Position numbers and translations under genes: made by a program. A stretch of 64,000 nucleotides of DNA, from the NCBI RefSeq assembly GCF_001040945.1, contig NZ_CP011930.1, forward strand, positions 5,327,021 to 5,391,020. The letters run 5' to 3'. Positions 40,488 to 49,779 of the stretch are shown one piece after another (the first letter of the stretch is position 1; every line of letters begins with the position of its first letter). The stretch comes from Herbaspirillum seropedicae (GTDB lineage: Bacteria > Pseudomonadota > Gammaproteobacteria > Burkholderiales > Burkholderiaceae_D). The notes beneath the pieces were generated by a model. The model searched no databases, was not told the DNA's origin, and saw only the letters and a program-made list of their open reading frames with translations.

Positions 40488-41261
40488 CTACAGCCGGCGC
40501 AGCAAGGCCAGCACCGACTGCGCCGCCAGCGATGACGTCCTCGGATTGGAGGAAGGCATGGCGTCCATGGAAAAGCGCAAGCGTCCGCTGTCGGCCTGCA
40601 CCTCAACCTCATGCCGGTTGGTGCGTGCATGCGGATCGAGCCACAACTCCACCATGGTGCGGTGCGCGCCCGCGCCCGCCAGCGCCAGCGCCGCCGCCAC
40701 GTTCAGGTTGTCGGGAAAGAGCTCGAGGGCCTGGGCCGCCGTCCCACCAAAGACCTGGGTCGGCCCGGTGAGCGATTGCAGATCGATGCCCAGCTGCGTC
40801 AAGCCGGGGGCGCCCCGCAGCGCCGCCGCCGGCTTGGTGCTCACCAGGCGCACCGTATCGATATGCCCCTCGGCCATGGCGGCCACGGCATCGAGCCCGC
40901 CGAGCGCACCGCTGGGGATGTGGATTTGCGAACGATATCTCTGCCACAGCAACGCCAGCGCCGGCGAAGACACAAAGCCCCCCGCACTCATCGCCACCAG
41001 CTGCCGGCCCGATTCCAGGACGGGATCGGCTATCTCGCGCAACACATGAGCACCAGCGCACTCGACCACGACGTCGCCGTAATCGGCAAGCGAAGCCAGC
41101 GCGACACAGGCCGGAGGATGCGCCAGCATGCGCAGGCGCTCAGCTGCTGCATCCGGATCACGCACGGCGACCGCTGAGAGCGTGATCCCCGGCATCCCTT
41201 TATCGATGGCATGGGCAACAGCCCAGCCAATGGCGCCCAGACCTGCAATGGCGACGTTCAT
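40488..41261 (-). CDS. nadX: L-aspartate dehydrogenase family protein
   Basis: A 257-residue NAD(P)-dependent protein of the aspartate dehydrogenase family. The N-terminal Rossmann motif is VAIAGLGAIGWAVAHAID; the central signatures are MSAGGFVSS and PSGALGGLDAVAAMAEG, and FPDNLNVAAALALAGAG is the conserved catalytic region. Products oxidise L-aspartate to iminoaspartate, an NAD-synthesis precursor, or act in amino acid breakdown. It is divergent from a LysR regulator. Confidence 0.85.
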   Translation of the reverse strand: MNVAIAGLGAIGWAVAHAIDKGMPGITLSAVAVRDPDAAAERLRMLAHPPACVALASLADYGDVVVECAGAHVLREIADPVLESGRQLVAMSAGGFVSSPALALLWQRYRSQIHIPSGALGGLDAVAAMAEGHIDTVRLVSTKPAAALRGAPGLTQLGIDLQSLTGPTQVFGGTAAQALELFPDNLNVAAALALAGAGAHRTMVELWLDPHARTNRHEVEVQADSGRLRFSMDAMPSSNPRTSSLAAQSVLALLRRL

Positions 41262-41324
41262 CCTGGTCTCCCTGGTAATCAGATCCGCAAAGTCTAGGGA
41301 GCCTGGCCGGCGCTGACAAATGAC

Positions 41325-41330
41325 TATAAT
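41325..41330 (+). promoter_or_regulatory. Candidate -10 for the LysR gene
   Basis: A perfect TATAAT 65 bp before the LysR start in the nadX/LysR divergent region (41262-41395). The -35 is not clear, consistent with a promoter dependent on an activator, but this is only suggestive. Confidence 0.4.
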
Positions 41331-41395
41331 GGCACACGCATTCCTTCAACTCATGCATGCGCTGATGGCAATGCCCCACCATTCTTCCTCCCACC

Positions 41396-42340
41396 ATGAA
41401 CAAGCTCCCTCCCCTGACCGCCTTGCGCGCCTTCGAGGCCACCGCACGACTGCTCTCCTTCACCGCCGCTGCCGACGAACTGCATGTGACCCAGAGCGCG
41501 GTCAGCCGCCAGGTGCGCATTCTGGAGGCGCATCTGGAGCAGAAACTGTTTGTCCGGCTGACCCGACGCATCGAGCTCACCCGAGCGGGAGCGGCGTACT
41601 TCCAGCAGATACGCCAGGCCTTCGAGCGCATCTGCGCAGCGGGCGAGCAGCTCCATGCGCGGCGGCAGCGCCACACACTGACGATAGGCGTGCTGCCCGG
41701 CCTGGCCTCGTTATGGCTGGTGCCACGGCTGGAGCTGTTCTGGCGCGAGAACAAGGAGATCGATGTGCGCATCGTCGTGGCCACCGGCGCGGCGGACTTT
41801 GGCCGCACGACGATGGATATGTCGATACAGGTGGGCAATCTTCCCGGCACGACCAGTCAGGGTCTGCCGCTGAAGAAGCGCATGGCCGTAGACTGGCACG
41901 ACCTGCGCGCCGACCTGCTGTTTCCGGACGCCCTGGTCGCGCTCTGCCATCCACGCCTGTGGCGGCAGCATCCGGTCAGGAGCGTGGCCGACCTCAGCCA
42001 GCACCGGCTGATCCATACCGCCATCCGTCCCGATGCATGGGCGCACTGGCTGCAGCAGCACGGCAGCCGCCTCGGCGCCCGACAGGCCGGCATGGAATGC
42101 AGTCAGTATCCGGTGGCGCTGCAGGCCGCGATGAATGGCGAAGGCATTGCGCTGGTGCCGTCGGTGCTGGCGGAGAGTTTCGATCCCCAACACCGCCTGC
42201 GCCGGCTCTTCGGCGGCCCCACCCCCAGCGCGGGGCAATACTACCTGCTCACGCCAGGCGATCGTTATGACGATAGCGCGGTGCGGCGCTTCAGGCAGTG
42301 GCTGCTGATGCAGGCGCAAGCCATGGGTTCAACGGGGTGA
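41396..42340 (+). CDS. LysR-family transcriptional regulator, GcvA-like
   Basis: A 314-residue LysR protein. The winged helix is at residues 4-62 (LPPLTALRAFEATARLLSFT, ADELHVTQSAVSRQVRILE), and a periplasmic-binding-like effector domain runs from about residue 90. The opening is typical of the GcvA subgroup. It is divergent from nadX, so it likely regulates nadX and itself; the effector is unknown. Confidence 0.9.
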   Translation: MNKLPPLTALRAFEATARLLSFTAAADELHVTQSAVSRQVRILEAHLEQKLFVRLTRRIELTRAGAAYFQQIRQAFERICAAGEQLHARRQRHTLTIGVLPGLASLWLVPRLELFWRENKEIDVRIVVATGAADFGRTTMDMSIQVGNLPGTTSQGLPLKKRMAVDWHDLRADLLFPDALVALCHPRLWRQHPVRSVADLSQHRLIHTAIRPDAWAHWLQQHGSRLGARQAGMECSQYPVALQAAMNGEGIALVPSVLAESFDPQHRLRRLFGGPTPSAGQYYLLTPGDRYDDSAVRRFRQWLLMQAQAMGSTG

Positions 42341-42357
42341 AAAGGCTGCGGTACAAT
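42328..42357 (+). promoter_or_regulatory. Candidate promoter of the immunity islet
   Basis: TTCAAC (42328-42333), an 18-bp spacer and TACAAT (42352-42357) form one of the better sigma-70-like pairs in the window. It overlaps the 3' end of the LysR gene and lies 82 bp before the CdiI-like start. Confidence 0.5.
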
Positions 42358-42439
42358 CGCCGCAACCTCATCGGCGAAGCCGCCGTCGGGCCTGCAACGA
42401 AATGCAGACAGCTTAAGTTTCCGGAACGAAAGCCACATC

Positions 42440-42937
42440 ATGGAAGATGCATTCAGAGCGACGGTCTACTTCAATGGTGACCTGTACCAAATCATAACGA
42501 TGGCGCAAGGTATGCTCGATTTTGCCGACCCCGACCTCTCCCCTCAGATATTGATGCCAACGACCACCGATGCCGAGCTCGGCGGCGCCCTGCGACTGGC
42601 CTTGTCCAAGAGCAGACAGGTCACGGTGCCTGAATTTCAGGAAATTCTCAAATCAGGCATCGTGCAAAAAAATGCCAAGGAACGGCAAGCATTGATCATG
42701 CAGCGACATGGCTACAAGAATCGCAAGGCCATGATGAGAAAGATGGCGTGCTGCTGGATTACGGCAGACAAGGCCAAAATCGAGATCAAACCCACGCACC
42801 ACAAGAATATCGATGGCTATTCCGGCATCAGCAATGATGGCCCGGAGATCATCTTTATCAGCACCAACAGCGGCGATGCAGAACTCGGCGCTGCGTTGAA
42901 GGAAGGTTTCTCTCGTTGCACCAGTGCGGTACCGTGA
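42440..42937 (+). CDS. CdiI-like (DUF1436) contact-dependent inhibition immunity protein, orphan
   Basis: A 165-residue protein. GYKNRKAMMRKMACCWITAD, then IEIKPTHHKNIDGYSGI and the C-terminal DAELGAALKEGFSRC, match my memory of the DUF1436/CdiI immunity family. An internal echo is visible: DAELGGALRLALSKSR (44-59) and DAELGAALKEGFSRC (146-160). Base composition is clearly less GC-rich than in the flanking genes. CdiI proteins neutralise CdiA C-terminal toxins, but no cdiA or toxin gene is present. The family call comes from pattern memory without a profile search. Confidence 0.65.
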   Translation: MEDAFRATVYFNGDLYQIITMAQGMLDFADPDLSPQILMPTTTDAELGGALRLALSKSRQVTVPEFQEILKSGIVQKNAKERQALIMQRHGYKNRKAMMRKMACCWITADKAKIEIKPTHHKNIDGYSGISNDGPEIIFISTNSGDAELGAALKEGFSRCTSAVP

Positions 42938-43055
42938 CAAGAATTCCTGTACAGCCATCCTCGTCCAGCAGTGGTGATCGCAGTCAAGCAGAGGTCATCA
43001 TCAAGGCTCGCTCCTTGGTTGTCAGTCATGTCAGTCATATTTCAGGACATATAAA

Positions 43056-44024
43056 GTGACCAGAGCTCCCTTTTGCGACGAAGCATATTGGAACAAGTGG
43101 ATTCACTTCGGCGGCGAGAGCATCGCTGATCAGCTTGATCGCTTAGGTCGCCCCAGCGGAAATCCCAGCTATCGTCCGCAGTATGCTTTCACCATAGTCA
43201 GCAATTATCTGGAGTTGATGCTGATGCATTACTCCAGAGGCGACTCTGCAGAAGTCGTCACGCAACACCTGCCCGACCTGATCTCGGCCTGGGAGGAAGC
43301 CGAACGTCTGCATCTGGAAATCATGTCCAGCGAAGACTATTGGCGCAAGTTCAACTGGTCCACCAATCTGGACCATTACATCGTCTGCTTCTGGATCACC
43401 GGATTGGCGCTATGTTCGCCCCTCGGTGAAGATGGATGGAAGCGGTTGATCGCCCTGATGGGCAACGAAGGCAAGGATCGTCTGCTCGATACCATTCTCG
43501 CCAGCCGGCAGCAGAATCGCGTGATCGGCACGACGCTATGTCATCCCAAGCCCTACCAACAATTGCTCGACGTGGTGACCTGCGATCCAGAACAGCAGGC
43601 TCATGCCTTGCAACGCTTTGTCAGCACCTGGTATGCCGATCTGGATCGCCCACCCGCCAACAAGAAGCTCTCCTCCGACACCGCCCTCTACAACAGACCG
43701 TTCTGGTACAAATACGGCGAGCACAACAGACAGGGCGGAGCTTATTTCGGCCAGTGGTGCGTCGAGGCTGTCGCTGTGGCCAAGCTGTTCGGTATCGACG
43801 ATAGCCTTTGCGTGGGTCACCCGCAGTACCCAGGTGATCTCCTGCGCCCTGGCGTCGTTACACCTCCGGACCTGCAGCGCCTGCCGGCCAGCCTGAAGAA
43901 GTGGCCGCCGGACACGCCAGCAGAGGAAAATGCATCGGGATCCGAGAACGACGCTGCTCAGAAAAGCAGCACCACCGCATCACGCGGTTGGCTGGCGCGT
44001 CTATTCTCCAGGAATCGCGACTAG
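43056..44024 (+). CDS. PoNi-like (DUF1910/DUF1911) immunity protein, orphan
   Basis: This 322-residue protein starts at a GTG with CAGGAC upstream. The N-terminal helical half resembles DUF1910 (YAFTIVSNYLELMLMHYSRGD). The C-terminal half has the DUF1911 signature GGAYFGQWCVEAVAVAKLFG followed by GIDDSLCVGHPQYPGDLL. These domains form immunity proteins for PoNe-type polymorphic DNase toxins of type VI and other secretion systems. A Ser/Glu-rich tail ends GWLARLFSRNRD. No toxin gene is adjacent. It is probably co-transcribed with the CdiI-like gene 118 bp upstream. Confidence 0.7.
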   Translation: MTRAPFCDEAYWNKWIHFGGESIADQLDRLGRPSGNPSYRPQYAFTIVSNYLELMLMHYSRGDSAEVVTQHLPDLISAWEEAERLHLEIMSSEDYWRKFNWSTNLDHYIVCFWITGLALCSPLGEDGWKRLIALMGNEGKDRLLDTILASRQQNRVIGTTLCHPKPYQQLLDVVTCDPEQQAHALQRFVSTWYADLDRPPANKKLSSDTALYNRPFWYKYGEHNRQGGAYFGQWCVEAVAVAKLFGIDDSLCVGHPQYPGDLLRPGVVTPPDLQRLPASLKKWPPDTPAEENASGSENDAAQKSSTTASRGWLARLFSRNRD

Positions 44025-44036
44025 CCTCGTCCGCAC

Positions 44037-45101
44037 TCACACCACCACAAACCGATACACCCCATCCTCCCCCACCAAGCGCCGCACCGCGCCGTCATAC
44101 CAAAGCTTGTGCAGATGCGCCACCGCCTCTCCCAGTGCGAAGGAGAGCTGGTGCGTATCCAGCGCACGCTTGAACATCACCGGCAGGATGTCCACGCCCG
44201 TCTGCGGCGTGGCGCACGCTTCCAGCACTTCGGCCAGGCGCTGGCGGTGATGATCGTTCAACTGTTCAATGCGCGTGTGCAAGCCTCTGAAAGGCTTGCC
44301 ATGCGAGGGCAGCACCAGCGCGTCGGCGGGCAGCTGCGCATACTTCTTCAATGAATCCAGATACTGCTGCACCGGATTGCTCTCCGGCTCGATGGCAAAC
44401 ACCGACACATTGGTGGAGATGCGCGGCAAGACCATGTCCCCCGAGATCAACACATTCAAGTCGCGGCAATACAGCGACACATGCTCCGGCGAATGGCCAA
44501 ATCCGGTGATGATCTCCCAGTCGCGTCCACCGATGGCCACGGCATGGCCATCCTGCATCCGGTGATACGAACGCGGCACCGCCGGCACCAGGTCCTGGTA
44601 ATAGGTATTGCGCCCTTGCAGCGTGGCAATGGTCTGCGGATCGGCCAATCCATGACGCTGGAAATGCGGCGTGGCCGCCGTGCCTTCCGCGCCGGGCAAG
44701 GCCGCTGACATCACGCGGGCAAAGGCGTACTCGCCCGTGCTCATCCATAACGGCGCCTGCCAGCGCTGGCACAGCCACTCGGCCAGGCCGACGTGATCGG
44801 GATGGCAGTGCGTGACCAGCACGCGCAGGATGGGCAGGCCTTCGAGCTCATCGGCAAAGATCCTCTCCCAGGCCTGGCGGGTGTCCTCGGTGGCGATGCC
44901 GCAATCGACGACGGTCCAGCCGCGCTGGCGTCCGTTGGGCGTGTCCATCTCATCGGCCAGCAGCCACAGGTTGATATGGTTCAACGCAAAGGGCAGCCCC
45001 ATGCGCAGCCAGCGCACGCCGGGCGCAACCTCCATGACGTGGCCCGGTTCGGGCAGGGTGTCGCCAAAGACGTAATCAAGCTGGGATTCAAGTGCATTCA
45101 T
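44037..45101 (-). CDS. Metallo-beta-lactamase-fold hydrolase
   Basis: A 354-residue protein with the metal motif THCHPDHVGLAEWL, later ligands in GFGHSPEHVSLY and SGDMVLP, and SHGKPFRGLH. A C-terminal helical domain (DILPVMFKRALDTHQL...) follows. The fold covers glyoxalase II-like thioesterases; the substrate is unknown. It is divergent from liuR, with the LiuR palindrome between, so it may belong to the same regulon. The start was set at MNALESQLDYVFGD; an upstream frame adds a hydrophobic leader. Confidence 0.85.
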   Translation of the reverse strand: MNALESQLDYVFGDTLPEPGHVMEVAPGVRWLRMGLPFALNHINLWLLADEMDTPNGRQRGWTVVDCGIATEDTRQAWERIFADELEGLPILRVLVTHCHPDHVGLAEWLCQRWQAPLWMSTGEYAFARVMSAALPGAEGTAATPHFQRHGLADPQTIATLQGRNTYYQDLVPAVPRSYHRMQDGHAVAIGGRDWEIITGFGHSPEHVSLYCRDLNVLISGDMVLPRISTNVSVFAIEPESNPVQQYLDSLKKYAQLPADALVLPSHGKPFRGLHTRIEQLNDHHRQRLAEVLEACATPQTGVDILPVMFKRALDTHQLSFALGEAVAHLHKLWYDGAVRRLVGEDGVYRFVVV

Positions 45102-45218
45102 CAGTGAAATGAGCCGGGCCGCAACGATGACAAGAATGACGCCGGATATTGCTCCAGCGACAAGGAAAGAACGCTCGCCCGGCGCATGCTGCATTTTCCG
45201 CTGGACGGCAAGGCACAA

Positions 45219-45241
45219 TATACTTTACGTTAACGTAAAGT
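45219..45241. promoter_or_regulatory. LiuR operator: perfect 20-bp palindrome overlapping a -10 box
   Basis: ACTTTACGTTAACGTAAAGT (45222-45241) is a perfect palindrome resembling the known LiuR/MerR-type box. TATACT (45219-45224) overlaps it, with a weak TTCCGC -35 17 bp upstream (45196-45201). It lies 27 bp before liuR and between liuR and the divergent hydrolase gene, so both promoters could be controlled. Confidence 0.8.
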
Positions 45242-45268
45242 GCCAGACCAACCGTATCCGACACCGCC

Positions 45269-45697
45269 ATGCCCACCTACACCATCACCGAACTGGCTGA
45301 GGAATTCGCCATCACGCCGCGTGCGATCCGCTTCTACGAGGACCACGGCATCCTCAATCCCAAGCGCGAGGGCGTGGGCGGCCGGCACCGCGTCTACCCA
45401 GCACGGGAGCGCACCCGCCTGAAGCTGACGCTGCGCGGCAAGCGCCTGGGTTTTACGCTCTCGGAGATCAAGGACCTCATCGACATGTACGAATCACCCA
45501 AGGATACGCAAGCGCAGCTGCAGCGTTTCCTGGGCTTGCTGCAACAGCATCGCGAGAAGCTGGAACAGCAGCGCGAAGACCTGGAATTGACGTTATCGGA
45601 AATCGCCGCCCACGAGGAAGAGTGCCGCCAGTTGCTCACCGATGGCAAGCCCAGGCCCCTCGGCAGCAAGCCCCGACGCAAGGCGGTGGCCGCCTGA
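45269..45697 (+). CDS. liuR: MerR-family regulator of leucine/isovalerate degradation, LiuR-like
   Basis: A 142-residue MerR protein. The winged helix is at residues 3-72 (YTITELAEEFAITPRAIRFY, LRGKRLGFTLSEIKDLIDMY). A coiled coil follows (about 80-120), and the C-terminus is basic, without metal-binding cysteines. Location ahead of isovaleryl-CoA dehydrogenase and the palindrome upstream match LiuR, which in proteobacteria controls branched-chain amino acid breakdown. Confidence 0.88.
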   Translation: MPTYTITELAEEFAITPRAIRFYEDHGILNPKREGVGGRHRVYPARERTRLKLTLRGKRLGFTLSEIKDLIDMYESPKDTQAQLQRFLGLLQQHREKLEQQREDLELTLSEIAAHEEECRQLLTDGKPRPLGSKPRRKAVAA

Positions 45698-45796
45698 TCG
45701 CACCAGCCCGACATCAACCAGACATCATCCAGACACCCGCCGACAAGAACGCGAAGAACGCCCACCACGGCCCCCACCACCCACGAGGAGACCCCC

Positions 45797-46981
45797 ATGA
45801 TCCACCTGCCCGGCCTGAGTTTCGACCACGGAGAAGACATCGCCGCCCTGCGTGAAGCAGTGGCCGCCTTTGCCCACAGCGAGATCGCCCCGCGCGCCGC
45901 CGAGATCGACCGCAGCGACCAGTTCCCCATGGACCTGTGGAAGAAACTGGGCGATCTGGGCGTGCTGGGCATCACGGTGAGCGAAGAATATGGCGGCGCC
46001 GGACTGGGCTACCTGGCCCACATCATCGCCATGGAAGAAATCTCGCGCGCCTCGGCCTCGGTGGGATTGTCCTATGGCGCGCACTCCAATCTCTGCGTGA
46101 ACCAGATCAAGCGCAACGGCAACGAAGAACAGAAACGCAAGTACCTGCCCAGGCTGATCTCGGGGGACTTCATCGGCGCCCTGGCGATGTCCGAACCCAA
46201 TGCCGGTTCGGATGTGGTGAGCATGAAACTGCGCGCCGACAAGAAGGGCGACCGCTATGTGCTCAATGGCAGCAAGATGTGGATCACCAATGGTCCCGAT
46301 GCCGACGTGCTGGTGGTCTATGCCAAGACCGATCTCGAAGCCGGCGCGCGCGGCATGACCGCCTTCCTGGTAGAGAAAGGATATAAAGGATTTTCCGTCG
46401 CGCAGAAGCTGGACAAACTCGGCATGCGCGGCTCCCACACCGGCGAGCTGGTGTTCCAGGATTGCGAAGTACCGGAAGAGAACGTGCTGGGCGGCGTGGG
46501 CCGGGGCGTGAACGTGCTGATGTCGGGCCTGGATTTCGAGCGCAGCGTGCTCTCCGGTGGTCCGCTGGGCATCATGCAGGCCTGCATGGATGTGGTGGTC
46601 CCCTACGTGCATGACCGCAAGCAGTTCGGCCAGGCCATCGGTGAATTCCAGCTCATGCAGGGCAAGCTGGCCGACATGTATTCCACCATGATGGCTTGCA
46701 AGGCCTACGTCTATGCGGTCGGCCAGGCCTGTGACCGCGCCGACAGCGCCGACAAGGTGCGCGCGCTGCGCAAGGACGCTGCCGGGGCCATCCTGTACTC
46801 CGCCGAGAAAGCCACCTGGATGGCCGGCGAAGCCATCCAGTCCCTGGGCGGCAATGGCTACATCAATGAATATCCGGTCGGCCGCCTGTGGCGCGACGCC
46901 AAGCTCTACGAGATCGGCGCGGGCACCAGCGAGATCCGCCGCATGCTGATCGGCCGCGAATTGTTTGCCGATACCCTCTGA
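45797..46981 (+). CDS. liuA: Isovaleryl-CoA dehydrogenase
   Basis: A 394-residue acyl-CoA dehydrogenase. Visible features are [20 protein letters not shown] and [20 protein letters not shown] (FAD and substrate region), FEVRSVL-type [19 protein letters not shown], and [20 protein letters not shown] with the isovaleryl-type Glu in [14 protein letters not shown]. It converts isovaleryl-CoA to 3-methylcrotonyl-CoA, passing electrons to ETF. A ribosome-binding GAGGAG precedes the start. Confidence 0.93.
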   Translation: MIHLPGLSFDHGEDIAALREAVAAFAHSEIAPRAAEIDRSDQFPMDLWKKLGDLGVLGITVSEEYGGAGLGYLAHIIAMEEISRASASVGLSYGAHSNLCVNQIKRNGNEEQKRKYLPRLISGDFIGALAMSEPNAGSDVVSMKLRADKKGDRYVLNGSKMWITNGPDADVLVVYAKTDLEAGARGMTAFLVEKGYKGFSVAQKLDKLGMRGSHTGELVFQDCEVPEENVLGGVGRGVNVLMSGLDFERSVLSGGPLGIMQACMDVVVPYVHDRKQFGQAIGEFQLMQGKLADMYSTMMACKAYVYAVGQACDRADSADKVRALRKDAAGAILYSAEKATWMAGEAIQSLGGNGYINEYPVGRLWRDAKLYEIGAGTSEIRRMLIGRELFADTL

Positions 46982-47032
46982 ATACCTCTGAACATTTCTG
47001 AACACATCCGCATTCACCAGACACCGGACATC

Positions 47033-47635
47033 ATGAGCAACCCCATCGATTTCTACTTCGACTTCAGCTCGCCCTACGGCTATTTCGCCGCCGTCGAGAT
47101 CGACAAGCTGGCCGCGCAACATGGCCGCGACGTGAACTGGCATCCCATCCTGCTGGGCCCCATCTTCAAGGCGCTGGGCACCAATTCGCTGGTCAACATT
47201 CCGGTCAAGGGCGAGTATTCGCGTCATGACATGGAGCGCACGGCGCGCTTCCACAACATTTTCTACAAAGCGCCCAGTCACTTCCCCATCGGCACCCAGG
47301 TCGCCGCACGCGCCACGCTGTGGGTGCAGCAAACCCAGCCGGCCAAGGCGGTCGAGTTGATCAAGACCTTGTACAGCGCCTACTTCACCGAAGACATCGA
47401 CATCAGCGTCGTCGACAACGTGCTGCGCATCGCCGCCGATCTCGGCATCGACCGCAACGCCCTGCAGGCGGCGCTGGAGTCGCCCGAGCTCAAGGACCAG
47501 CTGCGCCAGTCCACCGAAGCGGCGGGCCAGGCCGGAGTGTTCGGCTCGCCCTTCATGATCGTCGATGGCGAACAGTTCTGGGGCTTTGATCGCTTCCCGC
47601 AACTGGAAGCCCTGCTGAAGAACGGAAAGATCTGA
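47033..47635 (+). CDS. 2-hydroxychromene-2-carboxylate isomerase-like (DsbA/GST-kappa) protein
   Basis: A 200-residue DsbA-fold protein of the kappa-class/HCCA isomerase group. IDFYFDFSSPYGYFAAVEID carries the catalytic serine region, and GVFGSPFMIVDGEQFWGFDR is the C-terminal signature. Characterised members are glutathione-dependent isomerases of aromatic breakdown, but no such pathway is nearby. It overlaps ychJ by one base (TGATG), so the two are co-translated within the liu locus. Confidence 0.85.
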   Translation: MSNPIDFYFDFSSPYGYFAAVEIDKLAAQHGRDVNWHPILLGPIFKALGTNSLVNIPVKGEYSRHDMERTARFHNIFYKAPSHFPIGTQVAARATLWVQQTQPAKAVELIKTLYSAYFTEDIDISVVDNVLRIAADLGIDRNALQAALESPELKDQLRQSTEAAGQAGVFGSPFMIVDGEQFWGFDRFPQLEALLKNGKI

Positions 47636-48045
47636 TGAGCAACAAGAAAGACAAGGCCTGCCCCTGCGGCCAACCCAGCTTCGACAAATGCTGTGGGCGC
47701 TTCATCACGGGCGGCCAGATTCCCGCCACCGCCGACCTGCTGATGCGCTCGCGCTACAGCGCCTTCGCCCTGCGCGATGAAGCCTACCTGCGCGCCACCT
47801 GGTTTCCCGACACCTTGCCCGAGGAAGAGCTGACCAGCGAAACCGACGTCAAGTGGATAGGCCTGGACATCAAGAAGCACCAGCACGTCGCCGGCAGCGA
47901 TGAGGCAACCGTGGAATTCGTGGCCCGCTTCAAGGTGGCTGGCCGCGCGCACCGCCTGCACGAGATCAGCAACTTCGTGCGCCAGCCTGATGCGGCCGGC
48001 CAGATGCGCTGGTACTACGTGGATGGCAGCTTCCCGGAGGATTGA
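47635..48045 (+). CDS. ychJ: YchJ family protein (SEC-C motif, UPF0225)
   Basis: A 136-residue protein with an N-terminal cysteine cluster (ACPCGQPSFDKCCGRFITGG, the SEC-C-like zinc motif). A small NTF2-like domain follows (LMRSRYSAFALRDEAYLRAT, WIGLDIKKHQHV). Function is not established. The stop codon overlaps a GACGTTTTCTGCAC motif at 48044-48057. Confidence 0.9.
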   Translation: MSNKKDKACPCGQPSFDKCCGRFITGGQIPATADLLMRSRYSAFALRDEAYLRATWFPDTLPEEELTSETDVKWIGLDIKKHQHVAGSDEATVEFVARFKVAGRAHRLHEISNFVRQPDAAGQMRWYYVDGSFPED

Positions 48046-48057
48046 CGTTTTCTGCAC
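48044..48057. repeat. Recurrent 14-bp motif GACGTTTTCTGCAC, copy B
   Basis: An exact copy directly at the ychJ stop and 66 bp before the methylcrotonyl-CoA carboxylase beta gene. Other exact copies are at 4380-4393 (inverted) and 61672-61685; a one-mismatch copy is at 7149-7162. Confidence 0.7.
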
Positions 48058-48122
48058 TACGTACCAAGGCATCAAGGCAGCGCTGCATCACGACAAGAAA
48101 CTGAACAGAGAGACGAGACACC

Positions 48123-49757
48123 ATGCCGCAGATTGAAAGCAAGCTCAACCCGCGCAGCGAGGATTTCCAGAACAACCGCGCCGCCATGCAGCGCATCGTC
48201 GATGACCTGCGCGAGAAGATCGCCGCCATCGCCGAGGGCGGTGGCCAGGCGGCGCGCGAGAAGCACCTCGCGCGCGGCAAGCTGCTACCGCGTGACCGGG
48301 TGCAGATGCTGCTGGACCCGGGCACGCCCTTCCTGGAATTCTCGCAGCTGGCCGCCTACGGCATGTATCGCGAAAAAGACCGCGATGGCCAACCCAAGGA
48401 CGCCGCGCCCTCAGCCGGCATCATCACCGGCATCGGCCGCGTGGCCGGGCAGGAGTGCGTGATCGTCTGCAACGACGCCACCGTCAAGGGCGGCACCTAT
48501 TATCCGATGACGGCCAAGAAGCACCTGCGCGCCCAGGAGATCGCCGAATTCAACCACCTGCCCTGCATCTACCTGGTCGACAGTGGCGGCGCCAACCTGC
48601 CCAACCAGGATGAGGTCTTCCCCGACCGCGACCACTTCGGCCGCATCTTCTACAACCAGGCCAACCTGTCGGCCAAGGGCATTGCCCAGATCGCCGTGGT
48701 GATGGGTTCCTGCACCGCCGGCGGCGCCTATGTGCCGGCCATGAGCGATGAGTCCATCATCGTCAAGGACCAGGCCACCATCTTCCTGGCCGGGCCGCCG
48801 CTGGTGAAGGCCGCGACCGGCGAAGTGGTAAGCGCCGAAGAACTGGGCGGGGGCGACGTGCATACGCGCCTCTCCGGCGTGGCCGACCACCTGGCCCAGG
48901 ACGACACCCATGCGCTGGCCATCGCCCGCAACATCGTCGGCCACCTCAACCGCCGCAAGCCGCAACCACTGGCGCTGCGCGAGAGCATCGAACCCAGGTA
49001 CCCGGCGCAGGAGCTCTATGGCGTCATCCCCACCGATACCCGCAAGCCCTTCGACGTGCGCGAAGTCATCGCCCGCATCGTGGACGCCAGCGAGTTCGAT
49101 GAATTCAAGGCGCGCTACGGCACTACGCTGGTGTGCGGATTCGCTCACCTGCATGGCATGCCGGTGGGCATCATCGCCAACAACGGCATCCTCTTCTCGG
49201 AGGCCGCCGAGAAAGGCACGCACTTCATCGAACTGTGCTGCCAGCGCAAGATCCCGCTGATCTTCCTGCAGAACATCACCGGCTTCATGGTCGGCAAGAA
49301 GTACGAGAACGAAGGCATTGCCCGCCATGGTGCAAAAATGGTCACCGCCGTCTCCACCGCCAAGGTGCCCAAGCTCACCGTGATCATCGGCGGCAGCTTC
49401 GGCGCCGGCAACTATGGCATGTGCGGCCGCGCCTTCTCGCCGCGCTTCCTGTGGATGTGGCCCAATGCGCGCATCTCGGTGATGGGGGGTGAACAGGCCG
49501 CCAGCGTGCTGGCCACGGTCAAGCGCGATGGCATCGAGGCGCGCGGCGGCAGCTGGAGCGCCGAGGAAGAGGCCGCCTTCAAGGAGCCCATCCGCGCCCA
49601 GTACGAAACCCAGGGCCATCCCTATTACGCCTCGGCGCGCCTGTGGGACGACGGCGTCATCGATCCCGCCGACACCCGCCAGGTGCTGGCGCTGGGCCTG
49701 TCGGCGGCGCTCAACGCCCCCATCGAAGAGACCCGCTTCGGCGTGTTCCGTATTTGA
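48123..49757 (+). CDS. liuB: 3-Methylcrotonyl-CoA carboxylase, carboxyltransferase (beta) subunit
   Basis: A 544-residue carboxyltransferase: [75 protein letters not shown], and [30 protein letters not shown], characteristic of the methylcrotonyl type rather than the propionyl type. It transfers carboxyl from biotin to 3-methylcrotonyl-CoA, giving 3-methylglutaconyl-CoA. The alpha subunit gene follows by 22 bp. Confidence 0.94.
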   Translation: MPQIESKLNPRSEDFQNNRAAMQRIVDDLREKIAAIAEGGGQAAREKHLARGKLLPRDRVQMLLDPGTPFLEFSQLAAYGMYREKDRDGQPKDAAPSAGIITGIGRVAGQECVIVCNDATVKGGTYYPMTAKKHLRAQEIAEFNHLPCIYLVDSGGANLPNQDEVFPDRDHFGRIFYNQANLSAKGIAQIAVVMGSCTAGGAYVPAMSDESIIVKDQATIFLAGPPLVKAATGEVVSAEELGGGDVHTRLSGVADHLAQDDTHALAIARNIVGHLNRRKPQPLALRESIEPRYPAQELYGVIPTDTRKPFDVREVIARIVDASEFDEFKARYGTTLVCGFAHLHGMPVGIIANNGILFSEAAEKGTHFIELCCQRKIPLIFLQNITGFMVGKKYENEGIARHGAKMVTAVSTAKVPKLTVIIGGSFGAGNYGMCGRAFSPRFLWMWPNARISVMGGEQAASVLATVKRDGIEARGGSWSAEEEAAFKEPIRAQYETQGHPYYASARLWDDGVIDPADTRQVLALGLSAALNAPIEETRFGVFRI

Positions 49758-49779
49758 GCCGCGCCTGCGAGGAGAGTCC

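Noticed and set aside
45725..47602. A 625-codon minus-strand frame opposite isovaleryl-CoA dehydrogenase
   Set aside because: Antisense shadow with His/Gly/Ala-biased composition.
49489..49779. N-terminal extension of the liuD frame into liuB
   Set aside because: Overlaps the liuB 3' end in another frame; the ATG at 49780 has a good ribosome-binding site and the family N-terminus.
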